Source of the DNA: Cricetomys ansorgei
Lineage: Eukaryota > Chordata > Mammalia > Rodentia > Nesomyidae
Length of the DNA: 64,000 nt
Reading direction: 5' to 3'
NCBI GenBank assembly: GCA_026225945.1
Contig: JAMJFZ010003581.1
Span: 8,250,501 to 8,314,500, forward strand
Shown here piece after piece: positions 53,781-64,000 of this stretch. The notes under the pieces were generated by a model. That model was given only the letters and a program-made list of their open reading frames with translations, was not told where the DNA came from and did no database searches. Position 1 is the first letter of the stretch. Each line of letters opens with the position of its first letter. The translations under genes were made by a program, and so were the position numbers.

Positions 53781-55917
53781 CTATTTTAAATCGCATTCAT
53801 CCAATTGTAATTTTATGTAATTCAGGCTTTCAATAATTATGTGTATTAATGATTTGCCTGCAAAATTCCTGAAAACATAACAAGATTGGCAAACTGGTTT
53901 GAGCCAACCTCAGCAGGCCACTAGTGGTAGAGTCTAATGAAATGCTTTGCTTTTTTAATAGGCGTGGCATGGTGGGTAGGATGGTAGTATAAAGAATGTG
54001 CTTATCTTCTCAAGAGCTTTCCCACAGTTGGCAACCAGGCTTGAGCAGTTTCCATTGTTTGAGGACGGCTCAGCCCCATCCTTCATACTTTACAGAAGCC
54101 CAAACACATAAAACACACTTGAGGATGGAGAGCGAACAAAATAGCTAAATCTCCAATTCTGGGCTGTGACTACTGACCTCTGCCTAGGGTCAGGGTGGAG
54201 CTCTCTGACTGCTTCCAGTTCGGAACTGAGCTCAGCGGCAATTGGGCTTGAGCAAGCGTCTCTGCTATAATGGGCTCCTTGCCTCACAGCTCCCAGCCAC
54301 GCCCACAAGATAACTGAAGCACCAGATTATTATTCTATTACATTCCAGAAAGGACGGACTCCCAGGAATTGGAATCCTAGAAAGAAGTGAACAGTAAATT
54401 GTAGAGGCCTCAAAGCGCAGAGCCCGGCACTTGAGCTATCTTAACCTTTTGTTATGGATGCCGCGCTGACCTCAATGGAAACTGGAGTGGGCCAGCACAG
54501 CTCAGGGAGCAAGAGCAACAGCTGGTGAATCAGCTGTGTCGCATTATACTCTATTCTACTGTCGGTTCAGAGATTGTACCATATATGGACCGAGGCTCAG
54601 GACCAGCAGTCCTGCTGATTCACCCCGGGGCTCCTCTAAAATTGCATCTTGGGATTAGGTCATTGTTCCTAGCAAAACGGAGACCCCCAGAAAAGTTGGT
54701 GAGAATGAAGAGGCTGAGATGATTTATAGCCTGGGAAAGATGAGGAGGAGGGAACAGTCTCGGTGCAGTCGAGCTGTGCTTGCAGATGAAGAGCTGAGCC
54801 TGAGAAAGCTGTGGGAGTGACTCTTTGCAGTGGTTTCAAAAGGGAGTCGCAGCCCCTTTTGCAGACTCCCTCCAGCCACACTGATGGCCTGAGGCAGACT
54901 CAGACCAGAGTCAGAAGGGCTGAGCCTAATAGAACATAGCTAGGACAATAAGAATCTAAGGAAAGAGGGGATGGGTAGTGATTTTGGAAAGTGACTCTTA
55001 ATAGATCTATTACATTACATTCAATCTATAAATAAAACAATACTCAGTTGTGGAAGTTTATTTTTAGTCATACATAAAATCATTATTTTATATACTGTTG
55101 GGTGAGGGGCTACTCTAGGTCTTGGCATTTTGTATTGTCTGCAGTTGTTGGATTTATGTGGGGGATGTTTAATTGCTTATGGTCTGCACATAATATCAGT
55201 AGAACGCCTGGAGTTCTGAAAGAATAGAAACACTTGAGCTGAGACTCAGTGGTTCCCTCTGAGTTTGCACCTCTGAAAAATGCCTCCTTGTCATCATCCC
55301 TGGTGACCAGTCCAGTAGGTGTAAAACTACAATTCTCTCTCTTCTCTCTCTCTCCTGTGTTTATATATGTTAGTAACTTAGTTGGCTTTATCTCTCTCTC
55401 TCTCTGTTTTTAAGAGCTCTTCCCTTCCTCTATGCACTTCTTGCGTTCCACAGTCTGGAGGTATAGACTATTCTACTACACCCCTGAGAATGAATGGCTT
55501 GTCGTGCAAAACACAGGCAAATCTCACAAACATAATATGAAGCACAGAATCCTGACGCAAAAGAGCACTGTGACATCCCATTTACGTTAAGCTCAAAACC
55601 AGGCGAAACCAATCTGCGATGTTAGAAGTCAGGATAGTGGCTCCTTTGTTGGTCAGCGGTTGGAAGGGGCTGGAGCATTCTAGGGGTGCTGCTAATGTTA
55701 TCACTCTTCGCTTGGGCACTGCTTACATTGATAGGGACGTGCTGAATACCCACTGATGATCTGTCATTGTTGCGTATGCTATGTTTTGGTCAGCTGTTCA
55801 CATGAAAGAAGGAAGGCAGGAAAAGAGGAAAGGCAGGCAGGCAGGCAAACAGAATCTAATCTTGTAAAATTAGTGTTTACAGGAAAAGTGAATGCCTGCA
55901 TGCCAACCAAAACTATG
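53781..55917. other. Flanking sequence, 2.1 kb without clear repeats
   Basis: A short CTCTCTCT patch lies at about 55337-55352 and 55390-55405, and AGGCAGGCAGGCAGG at about 55830. 54050-54900 has moderate GC but no recognised exon. Confidence 0.5.
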
Positions 55918-56110
55918 ATCTGAAATCTGGTGAGGCCATAGTGGTACTTGAAGATTCCTGAAGCTCATTGGTCAGCCAGTACATTCTACTTGGTGAGCTC
56001 CAGGTTCAGTGAGAGACCCTGTCTCCAAGAAAAGGTAGAGAACAATGGTGTGCCCATATGCACATGTGTGTAGACCCACATGACCATGTACATACAAAAT
56101 ATATACAAAT
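55918..56110 (+). mobile_element. Composite tRNA-derived rodent SINE, 3' part
   Basis: GAAGCTCATTGGTCAGCCAG, TTGGTGAGCTCCAGGTTCAG, TGAGAGACCCTGTCTCCAAG and an AAATAAAATA-rich end match the latter half of the family at 8553 and 27840. Confidence 0.68.
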
Positions 56111-56129
56111 AAAATAAAATAAATGCCTG

Positions 56130-56540
56130 CTACACTAGGCTGCCATAAGAAATCATGAGACACTGGATGATTCTGGATGACAGAAATGTTTGTCTCACAG
56201 TTGTGTCTAAGATCAAGATGTATCTGTCTGCAAGACTCTGCCTGCTCTGGAGAGGCTGGGAAAACATCTTTTCCATGTCTGTCTCCTAGTTTCTGTAGCC
56301 TCAGGTGCCCCTGGCTCTGTAGGTGGTCACTGTAGCGCATGGGCTCTGCTTGAGTCTGCACAGAAACGTCTCTCAGAATGTTAGAACACGTCTGTTTCCA
56401 AATTTTTCCTTTTAAAAGGACATCAGTGATAGAGCCGACTTCAATGACTCCATTTTAATGTGATTACCTTCATGAAGGTCACACACTTCCAAATAAGATC
56501 ACATTCTGTGATCCTGGAGGTTAAGAATCCATCACAGGTT
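56130..56540 (-). mobile_element. MLT1 LTR, minus orientation
   Basis: GACAGAAATGTTTGTCTCAC, AGGACATCAGTGATAGAGCC, TTCAATGACTCCATTTTAAT, GTGATTACCTTCATGAAGGT and CCAAATAAGATCACATTCTG are the inverse of the MLT1 consensus. Confidence 0.78.
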
Positions 56541-56774
56541 TTTTTTTTTTTAATTCCAGCCACAAAACTCAGAAATGCTAACTATTGAGACAAAGGCTTC
56601 AAAGCCATGTAAAACAGTCCCAAAACTTCATGCCTTGTTTGGCAAGGGTCAAGATCCCAGCTGAAGACCAAACACCAAGAGGCTGAGTAGGTAGTCACAA
56701 TCCTTCATGTGTACAGTGTTCCCTGCTCCCCAGGAACAGTTGGAATTATTACATTATTTGAGGCTTCATGGTCA

Positions 56775-56985
56775 CAGGAGTAAGCAGGCAGGCTCTGGGC
56801 CAGACTGTCTGTCTTGGAATGCCACTTCCATCAGTTACTAGCTGCTTGATCGTCATGTGGACTTCTGTTTCTCAGTTTCCTCGTATGAGAAACTAGAATG
56901 TAGGAAGGAGTAAATGAACTAATACAAACATTGCTTACGGCAGTGCCTGCTGCAAAGTTAACATTTGACGAATACTAATTGCAGC
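56775..56985 (+). mobile_element. MIR SINE, sense
   Basis: GGCTCTGGGCCAGACTGTCT, CAGTTACTAGCTGCTTGATC, TTTCTCAGTTTCCTCGTATG and GCAGTGCCTGCTGCAAAGTT, essentially full length. Confidence 0.85.
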
Positions 56986-57002
56986 AAGAACAAAAGGCAG
57001 GC

Positions 57003-57245
57003 AATGCAATGGGCATTTTATAGATGAGGAATGGAGGTACACAGGATTAAATTATGTTGTGTCTACAATGGAGGCCCAGGCCTTTTGTGCTGGCGGGACA
57101 CCTTGCTTCTGTTTTTATACAATATTAAGAAGAATGACTCTCCTGTGTGCTGAGCACTCACAAGGAGTGGGGTAGGTAGTGTGTTAAGTTTATATGCAAT
57201 GTCTCATTTAATCTTCACAATATTGCAGGAGATAGTTTAAAAAGC
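57003..57245 (-). mobile_element. MIR-type fragments, antisense
   Basis: GGCATTTTATAGATGAGGAA at the left and GTGTGCTGAGCACTCACAAG with CAATGTCTCATTTAATCTTC at the right are pieces of antisense MIR-like elements. The two pieces may be separate insertions. Confidence 0.6.
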
Positions 57246-57271
57246 CCTAATTATCTTCATCATTATTATTA

Positions 57272-57272
57272 G

Positions 57273-57299
<27 letters not shown>
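57272..57299. repeat. Poly(T) tract
   Basis: A near-pure T-run, the tail of the antisense B4 element to its right. Confidence 0.95.
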
Positions 57300-57304
<5 letters not shown>

Positions 57305-57510
57305 AAGTTCTGGCTAGGTAGCCAAGGCTGGCATCAAAATCACGATTCTCTTGTTTCAGTGTTTCAAGTATTGAGATTGTAGTCGTGTATAATCATGCAT
57401 ATAAGTACATATATTTTTTTTCTTCTTTTTCCCTAAAACCTGGAGATCAAATCAGAGGTCTTGAACATTCTAGGAAAGGGCCTGACCATCAAACTACATC
57501 CCCAGACTGG
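57300..57510 (-). mobile_element. B4 SINE (ID-B1 fusion), antisense
   Basis: Antisense B1-like half (GTTCTGGCTAGGTAGCCAAG, GTTTCAGTGTTTCAAGTATT) is followed by an antisense ID-like half (CCTAAAACCTGGAGATCAAA, CAGAGGTCTTGAACATTCTA, CATCAAACTACATCCCCAGA). On the minus strand the order is ID then B1, as in B4. Confidence 0.68.
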
Positions 57511-57599
57511 CTTTTATAAGTTCGCAGATAAAATCATGTGTATTTAGCCTGCGGAGTGTATTGGTTATCCCCATTTTATTTATTAATTCACTAGTTTTT

Positions 57600-57821
57600 A
57601 ATTTTTAAGATTTTTATTTTATGCCTGTAGGTGCATTGCCTGTATGTATGTCCAGGTACCACGTGTGTGCAGTGCCCTCAGAGATCAGAAAAGGAAGTCA
57701 GTCCTCTTGAACTGGCATTGTAGATGGTTGTCTGTCATCACGTGCAATGGTGAAAACCAAACCAGGGTCCCCTGGACGACCACCTTGTGCTTTTAACTGC
57801 TGAGCCATTACTCCAGCCCCC
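57600..57821 (-). mobile_element. B2 SINE, antisense
   Basis: TTTTTAAGATTTTTATTTTA, GTCCTCTTGAACTGGCATTG, CCAGGGTCCCCTGGACGACC, TGTGCTTTTAACTGCTGAGC and CATTACTCCAGCCCC. Confidence 0.9.
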
Positions 57822-58076
57822 ATCTATTTATTTACAAAAATTCATTTTATTATGTGTGTGTGTGTGTGTGTGATGTCTATGTATATATGTATAGTATATA
57901 TATGTATAGTATATATACTATGTATATAATGTGCACATAGTCACCTATGGGAACCAGAAGAGGGTGTCAGATCACCTGAGCTGGAGTTACAGACAGCTGT
58001 GAGTCCCCCAACATGCTTTGGTGTCTTGGAAGAACAGCAAACACTCTTAACGGGTGAGCTATCTCTGTAGCCCCCT
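57822..58076 (-). mobile_element. B2 SINE, antisense, with (GT)n(TA)n insertion
   Basis: ATCTATTTATTTACAAAAAT, GAACCAGAAGAGGGTGTCAG, ATCACCTGAGCTGGAGTTAC and ACTCTTAACGGGTGAGCTAT. The array at 57854-57922 expands the tail. It directly abuts the previous B2 in the same orientation. Confidence 0.9.
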
Positions 58077-58129
58077 AGGACCCTCCATTTTAGAGAGGAA
58101 AGTACTGAGGCCTAAAAATTCAGAAGGCA

Positions 58130-58300
58130 GGGACAGCAATATCTCTCAGCAGCGGAGCGAGACTCAAATTCAATCCTCAGAACCCAAGTAAAGGTGAAAG
58201 GAGAGAACTGACTCCACAAAGTTGTCCTCAGACCTCCACACACATGCTTTGATATGTGTGCCCACAAACACATATCTTATACACACAGACAAGTAATTGA
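58130..58300 (+). mobile_element. B3 SINE, sense
   Basis: GACTCAAATTCAATCCTCAG, AACCCAAGTAAAGGTGAAAG, GAGAGAACTGACTCCACAAA, GTTGTCCTCAGACCTCCAC and a CA-rich end. Confidence 0.88.
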
Positions 58301-59854
58301 TTTAAACAATGCAGAAGGTAAGGTGGGTCACTCTGCTAGTAATGGGCAGCCAGAATCTGAAGGAAATCTATGCAGCCTTAGAGCTTGAGGTTTCAGCCAC
58401 GTATATTCAGTAATTGCTACAATCAAAAAAGACTACTTTATAAACAGCTGCGAGCTGCCAGGACAGACTCGGTGACATTTGTGAGCTCCTCAATGTCAGG
58501 CAGTAGTCCTTCTTATCCATTCCTCATCTCTCCCCTCTGCATCGCACGCCAGACCCCCGCCGGTGACCCTTATGCCCCCAGAAAAGAATCTGCAAGTCAG
58601 TTTCCAAAGAGCTTAAGAAGCCAGGCTCAGGAGAGGCAAATGTCAAGTGAGCACTTGGTAGCCAAGGCTAGGGCTGGGGGCCAGTGGGATTGTTTGATAG
58701 TGCTGAAGAGACAGAAGCAGTGGATGCCAGAACACAGAGGGACCCACAGTGCCTGATCACACAGGCTTGTGATGACTGTCAATTTTCAGGAAGAAAGCAA
58801 ACTCAAGGCGAGAAGGCTGGCCCTGCCCACAGGAGCAGGGAGTCCTAGAAGTTGGTGTTTCTAAAGGGCTGTGAGTGGATGCCTGGTTTAAGATCACAGC
58901 TTAGGTCCGAGGGACTCAGCCCTTTGGCAGGCGTTGCCTGGGCCATTCTGACTCTGACAAACTCTCATGATCACACATGGTTGTGGCTGGCAGCCCGGAC
59001 AGACGCGACTGTTTTGGCTTCTGTTGTTTCTGTTTTTTCTCTATCACCAGACAGGCACTCAAGGTCCTGGATCTCAACTCATTTGTTTGAAGGTGGTGGC
59101 CAACCCAGGTGCCTGCTGGCGCCCCCTGGTGGAAGAGTAGAGGATAAAAGCACAGTCTGGTTCAGGAAGGAAAAGATGGGAACAGGGTTGCTGTGTGAAT
59201 CTTCCCAGCTGACTTTGAAGAGCTGTGTTGCCCATATGCGTCCCCCGCAGGTTAATGATTTACTGTGGTGACTTAAGGGGCAGCAAACACAACAGCTCTG
59301 ACCCTCAAATGGACTTTGATGAGGGAGGCGAAGAGTTGTCTCTTTACCTTGGCTTCCCTTTGGAGGCCCCACACACCCTCGTGGGATTTAGAAGGTCAGT
59401 CATTCAGGGTTTTCCCAGAACTCAGGGCTGTGGCTCCAGCAGGAGGCGATTATTCCCACAGAGTTGGGATTTTTATTGCTAGGTCAATATCAAGGGGGTG
59501 TGAAAGTTAACACTCAAACCGTGACAATCAGAACTACCCTGGGGGCAGGGGGACAGGAAGGGGCTCCAAGCGCCTGACTTCCTTGTGCAATTAGCTGCAC
59601 ACGCAAAGCATCTGGGATCCTGCAAAGTGTAGATTTGTAATGAGTTGGTCTGGGTGGGACCTGAGGCCTTCCCAACTCCCTTTTGTTGCAAGAGCACCAC
59701 TCAGGAAGGTCAAATCCTTCTATTTTCTTAGGACCCCTTATAGTTCCCTGACCCAGTCATAACAAGACAAAGGCCAAGAAACTGCCTTTCCTGGAAATAG
59801 CTTACATCATCTCAAGCGACTGGGAGGGGGGCCTTGCAAGAAGAACTTTTACTT
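58301..59854. other. Flanking sequence, 1.5 kb without clear repeats
   Basis: Moderate GC with several 85-140-codon frames on both strands (for example plus 58852-59271). None shows a recognisable domain or splice structure, and they overlap one another. Confidence 0.5.
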
Positions 59855-60042
59855 TGGGGGCTGCTGATATGACTCAGCCGGAGAGGTGCTTGCTGCTAAC
59901 CAAGCCTGCTCACCTAAATGAAATCCTTCTATCCCACACAGTGGACTGAGAGATATGGCTCCTGAAGGTTCTTCTCTGGTTTCCGTGTGCAAACTGTGGC
60001 AACACACACATACACATAACATAAATTTCTAAATAGCAACAA
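59855..60042 (+). mobile_element. B3 SINE, sense
   Basis: GGGGGCTGCTGATATGACTC, GAGAGGTGCTTGCTGCTAAC, CAAGCCTGCTCACCTAAATG, GAAGGTTCTTCTCTGGTTTC and a CACACA/ACATAA-rich end. Confidence 0.82.
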
Positions 60043-60899
60043 AACCAAAGAATGTTCCCTGCTATCACTCCCACCTTGACTTCGGCAATTTTATCAAATG
60101 AGCACAGGTGATAATATTTCACCTCCCCCCTTTTTTGTTTTTGCTTTTTTACTTAAAAATACATTCTTAAAAATAGTTTTGACAGACACATGTGTATGAG
60201 AATGGTTTAAAGCCAGGCTTAAAAGCAACCTTAATATGTCTTTGTGTTTTTTTTTCCATATTTCTGCAAATTATATTATTACTATTTTTTTTCTTAAAGT
60301 TGCCCTTGAAACATCCTGTGCTGTTGAAGTTCACAGGCCGTTCTTTTCCCTGGTGCTAGCTGACCCAGATGGAATCAATAATATCTAAGGATTGAAACCC
60401 AGGCATCCTCTGCAGGTAGCTGAACCTTCTGGGGTGGGGGAGGACCAGTCCTCTGGGGTTTAGAATAGGAAGTTGGCAGGGCATCTCTGTTTGGCACGGA
60501 AGGGAGGATAGAGAATGCCAGGGAGGGGCACCCAGTCTCTGCCTCCTCAGGTCGCACTGACTGCTCACTGACCCAAGGTCGGATTTATTTTAGTTTCCTT
60601 GTCTGGGAGCGCGGTCAGTTTGCATGAATAGCTGTCTGACAGCTTGATGCACGTTTGCAATCAATGAGTAGATGATCTAAATCGATAATCCATGGTCTTG
60701 TGCACTTTATAGGTGGGAGAGGGAGGTTAGACAATCGTGACGAACGCGGAAATGGGAAGCTCATGACTCAGTTTCCCATTCCATGGGATTTCCTATAAAC
60801 AAGGTGATGAATCTTTGGACGTGCCCTGGTAGCATGCCTTTAGGTAAACATACTCATTTCTTATCAGATTTTATAATTTGCATACAGTAAGTACTCAAT
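60043..60899. other. Flanking sequence, no recognised element
   Basis: T-rich patches at 60130-60160 and 60248-60300, otherwise unique-looking. Confidence 0.45.
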
Positions 60900-61022
60900 T
60901 TTTTTTTTTCTTTCTGAGATACAGTGTGAGTATATAGCCCAGGCTGGCCTCAAACTTGCAATCCTCCTGCTTCAGCCTTCTAACTATTGAGGTTACAGAC
61001 ATATGTCACCATGCCTGGCTTC
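60900..61022 (-). mobile_element. B1 SINE, antisense
   Basis: Oligo-T, TTTCTGAGATACAGTGTGAG, ATAGCCCAGGCTGGCCTCAA, CTTGCAATCCTCCTGCTTCA and TATGTCACCATGCCTGGC. Confidence 0.9.
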
Positions 61023-61887
61023 AATTTTCAGATAAGTTTTTTAAAATATACTTTTTGAATATTTTTGTTTTCAGAGCGAGTCTAAGCATACAGTCGCCCT
61101 CATTTCCCACAGGTAGCAGAAAGGTTCGCAGAAGGTTTGGCTGAATCGTCATTCACATTTACTTGTTAACTATGATAGAACACCAAAGTAGTAAGATTTG
61201 AGGTGATTCAAACGGCAAAAGCATACGAGGAATTGGAAATGGGTGACTCTGAAAGTAGCAGAATTCTGTCTTATTGGAGCATCTAAGACGGCTATACAGT
61301 TTCAAACACTCGATTTCTAATATTTGAAGAAACTGAATTCCAAAAGAATGCCTACCTTGGACCCTTTCAGCCACTGCAGGGGCTTTGTGGGCCTTGTGTC
61401 CCAACTTTGGTCAATGTGTCTGCTCAGTTCTTCCATTTCCACTCAAAATCTAATCCTTCCCGCTTTGGGCTACAAAGGTAAATATAAGCACCCTTACTCC
61501 TTTCCGTCTCCTGTCCTCAGTCTGCTCAGTTCTTTACACCCTCTAGCGCTTCCCTCCAGGTATCCGGTATTCTCACGGTTTCCTTTTATGGAAAAAAAAA
61601 AAAAAGATGAACAGTAGAAACCTGATAACAGCTCACGGTGTCTTCGCCAGGTTCTGCTGCAGGCCAGACCATGACATTCAACATTCGTCTCCTAAGGCTC
61701 TCTGTTTCAATGTTAATGTACCTGATGACATCTCCGCCACTCCCTTAGGAGCTCAGGGAGGGCCCCTTCTTACCCTGACCCTGAACTGCTCCTTCTCTTG
61801 CCTTAGCGTCTAAAGTTAGCAACCTTTGGCTTTATTAAAAAAAAAAACAAAACTATAATGCAAAGTTAGAGTTTGTTATGAATAGGG
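61023..61887. other. Flanking sequence, no recognised element
   Basis: Contains A-runs at about 61590-61604 and 61839-61848. C/T-rich frames at 61324-61617 show no domain. Confidence 0.45.
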
Positions 61888-62023
61888 TTTTGTTTGTTTG
61901 TTTGAGACACCAAGTTGGCCCTAAACTTGCTTCATAACACATGCTGGTCTTACATTTACAATAATACATGGTCTCAGCTTTTGTGAATAGTAGGATTACA
62001 GGTAGGTGACACCACACCTGCTA
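61888..62023 (-). mobile_element. B1 SINE, antisense (diverged)
   Basis: TTTGTTTGTTTGTTTGAGAC, CAAGTTGGCCCTAAACTTGC, GTAGGATTACAGGTAGGTGA and CACCACACCTGC. Confidence 0.78.
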
Positions 62024-62044
62024 AGAACAACTCATTTGGTTCTT

Positions 62045-62178
62045 TAAAGAAAGGACTTCATGTAGCCTAGAGTAGCCGTGAACCTAGCATGTAGTTGTGG
62101 GTGACATTTAACTTTTGTCCTTCTGCCTCCATTTCCCAAGTGCTGGGATCACATTCATGTGCCACTAGGCCCAACAAC
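62045..62178 (-). mobile_element. B1 SINE, antisense (diverged)
   Basis: CTTCATGTAGCCTAGAGTAG, CCGTGAACCTAGCATGTAGT, TGCCTCCATTTCCCAAGTGC and TGGGATCACATTCATGTGCC. Confidence 0.8.
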
Positions 62179-62218
62179 AATAGAAAATGGTTTCAATGTA
62201 AGATTTAATGCATATTCT

Positions 62219-62396
62219 TAAAAAGATTTATTTAATGTTCATGTAGGTACCCAGGGAGGTCAGAGGAAGACTGGATCTCTTGGTATGGGAGTTATAGGTA
62301 GTTGTGAGTCACTCATCTTGGATGCTGGGAACTGAACCCCAGTCCTCGGAAAGAGCACTCACTGCTCTTAATGGCTGAGCAACATCTCCATTCCCA
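62219..62396 (-). mobile_element. B2 SINE, antisense
   Basis: AAAAAGATTTATTTAATGTT, GGAGGTCAGAGGAAGACTGG, GGATGCTGGGAACTGAACCC, AGAGCACTCACTGCTCTTAA and GAGCAACATCTCCATTCCC. Confidence 0.92.
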
Positions 62397-63617
62397 GGTT
62401 TTAATTTTTTTAATCAGTGCATCTTCATTGTCATAGAATTGGGCTTCAGAAAGACATTTTCATATCGCATGAGTATATCAGTTACTTTGACCATATATGT
62501 AAATGTGTAGTAGTAAGGCTTCTGGGATTGGCTCACCCAATAAGGAGGCATTTTCATACACAGAAGATCTGCCAGACCGCAGCAGAAGGAACCACCACCA
62601 TGGCCTGTGCCTTACTCAACAGTTGAATCCCCGAGCATCTGAGCTCAGGTGTTTTTATTCTTTCAGAACTCCTCAGGTGTTCTACTGATAGCACATGTAG
62701 ATCATTAGCAATTAAACAACTCCCACAGAAATCCAACACCTGCAAACGATACACCAGTCACCAGCCACCATGGCTGCCATAGCTGGTTTTTTTTGGCAAG
62801 GCTCAGAATTTATCTCTGGGTCCAGTCTAGCAGACATATACAAATGTCTTTTGTATATGAAAAATTAAAAGTTTGATGGATATGGTTAAACATCTTTAAA
62901 AATCTGTGAAAACATGTTTACTTAAAGCTTATAACATGGGACTGTTAGTAATCCTGAAAAACAAAAACAAAAACAAAAAACAAACAAACAAAAACCCTGA
63001 AACACCACAGGGCAATGGGGGGCGCCGTTCTTTACTAGGGTCAAGGAGGACAGATGTGTGACTGATCAAAGAGACAACAGATCCCTGAGATCTTTTAGAT
63101 TAAGATAGATTTTTTGTGTAATGTTTTTCTGTCCTAAAGACAAGGTTTATAAAGATAAGATTTTTACAAACAATGTTTAATAAGGTATTAAAGCTACACC
63201 TCTATACATTCGTATACAGGAATGTACCTTGTGCTGACAGCCAGACTTTTCAGTGTAACAGTCACTCAGGTGGTACGTTAAAGATACAAAGGATCGTAAA
63301 AAGCACCTGAGGTTTGGATAAACAAACCTGACAGTTTTGGAGACTCAGCTGCAGTTTAAAACTGTCTCTGTACTGGAGCTGGCTTAGAACTAAAAGACAG
63401 ACTGTTGCTGAGGCTGGGGCAGAAAAAAATGTACCTAATCCCAGATATCAAACACTACATTCTTTACACGATAGAATTTGACTCTGTTTTGTTTTATCAG
63501 ATTTTGATTATTTTAAAGAATAGCTTTTAAGGTATTTAAATTTACAAGGCTACGGGACATTTTCAGTTTACTTAACTTGTTTACTATGGCCTAAGCAGTT
63601 TGGCTAAGAACTTGGAG
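62397..63617. other. AT-rich flanking sequence, origin unclear
   Basis: Includes an AAAAC-rich stretch at 62957-62993. The rest is AT-rich without a familiar repeat; a decayed LTR retrotransposon is possible but unproven. Confidence 0.4.
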
Positions 63618-63827
63618 TGACAGTTCTCAACCTATGAATCATAATATTTTGGGGGTTAGAAAGCTCTTTGTTGGGGATGGCCTGGGACCATCTGCACACT
63701 GGATGTTTGCATTTCAAATCTTAACAACAACAAAAAAAATATAGTCATAATTTTTATGATTGGGAATCACTGCAATATAAAAACTGTTATAAGGGTCACA
63801 ATTTTAGGAAAATTGAAAACCATTGGC
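63618..63827 (+). mobile_element. URR1-type hAT-Charlie DNA transposon
   Basis: Terminal inverted repeats are recognisable: CAGTTCTCAACCTATGA at the left, and AATTGAAAACCATTGG at the right, an inverse of the same sequence with changes. The interior has GGGACCATCTGCACACTGGA and GATTGGGAATCACTGCAATA. This short non-autonomous family is rodent-specific. Confidence 0.78.
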
Positions 63828-64000
63828 TTGAAAAATGTCTCTGCTTACCTAAGGTCTATTCAGATATAAAAAAAATACATCTATTCTCTTGTCTTTGCTA
63901 ACTTTGTTAAGACCTAGATATTTTAAATTAAAATAAGACATTATTATATTATGTAGTGGTATACTGTAAAAAGGCCAGGAAAGGAAAGTTCCCAATCTCT
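63828..64000. other. Right-edge flanking sequence, no recognised element
   Basis: AT-rich, nothing recognised. Confidence 0.4.

Larger units (their letters stand above)
36166..64000. other. Upstream flank of Tram2; no gene recognised
   Basis: No exon, tRNA or miRNA could be recognised in this 28 kb. In human the next gene on this side is TMEM14A, transcribed away from TRAM2. I looked for its short four-helix protein and did not see it. The interval is dominated by SINEs, MaLR-type LTRs, an L1 3' end and microsatellites. A non-coding transcript from the shared CpG island could run through it, but nothing in the sequence proves this. Confidence 0.7.

Noticed and set aside
36166..64000. TMEM14A exons or glutathione S-transferase genes expected near TRAM2 in human
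   Set aside because: No peptide resembling them is visible; they probably lie beyond the right edge.
1..64000. miR-206/miR-133b, tRNA genes or CRISPR-like arrays
   Set aside because: The mature miR-206 and miR-133b sequences were not found. tRNA-like heads here all belong to SINEs. Simple-sequence arrays lack the spacer structure of CRISPR.

Overview
This is a stretch of mammalian nuclear DNA, almost certainly from a muroid rodent. It has no bacterial-style gene density. It is full of rodent-specific SINEs (B1, B2/B3, B4-like, ID), rodent L1 3'-UTR sequence, a URR1 DNA transposon, older mammalian MIR/L2/MLT1/L1M fossils, and long CA, GA and GAAA microsatellites. I could not fix the species. 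Several B1 copies carry the 'cacagagatc' variant, which weakly favours a rat- or cricetid-like source over house mouse. No young full-length L1, IAP or other ERV was recognised.

Only one protein-coding exon can be supported. On the minus strand, 35507 down to 35388 encodes the first 40 residues of TRAM2 (translocating chain-associated membrane protein 2). It starts in a strong Kozak context and ends at a consensus splice donor. It lies in a CpG island (about 35290-36165) with no TATA box. The upstream part of that island holds a degenerate GC/CACCC-box repeat with an exact 57-bp period.

Layout: 1-35387 is read as part of Tram2 intron 1, because no later TRAM2 exon is visible. The first 29 kb of this are SINE-rich. 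About 29.0-36.7 kb, around the promoter, is nearly free of rodent-specific SINEs. From 36.2 kb to the right edge is upstream flanking sequence with dense SINEs, several MaLR-type LTRs, an L1 3' end, and a 371-bp purine tract at 47.5-47.9 kb. A coding-like but broken minus-strand stretch at 51.2-51.95 kb is the only unexplained protein-like signal.

Open frames elsewhere are short, often begin with non-ATG codons, and fall in SINEs, microsatellites or GC-rich DNA, so they are not annotated as genes. No tRNA, rRNA, miRNA or CRISPR array was recognised. I found no convincing undescribed biological system. The best leads are the 57-bp promoter repeat, the repeat-poor zone around the promoter, the possible divergent transcript, the two long purine tracts and the broken coding-like stretch.
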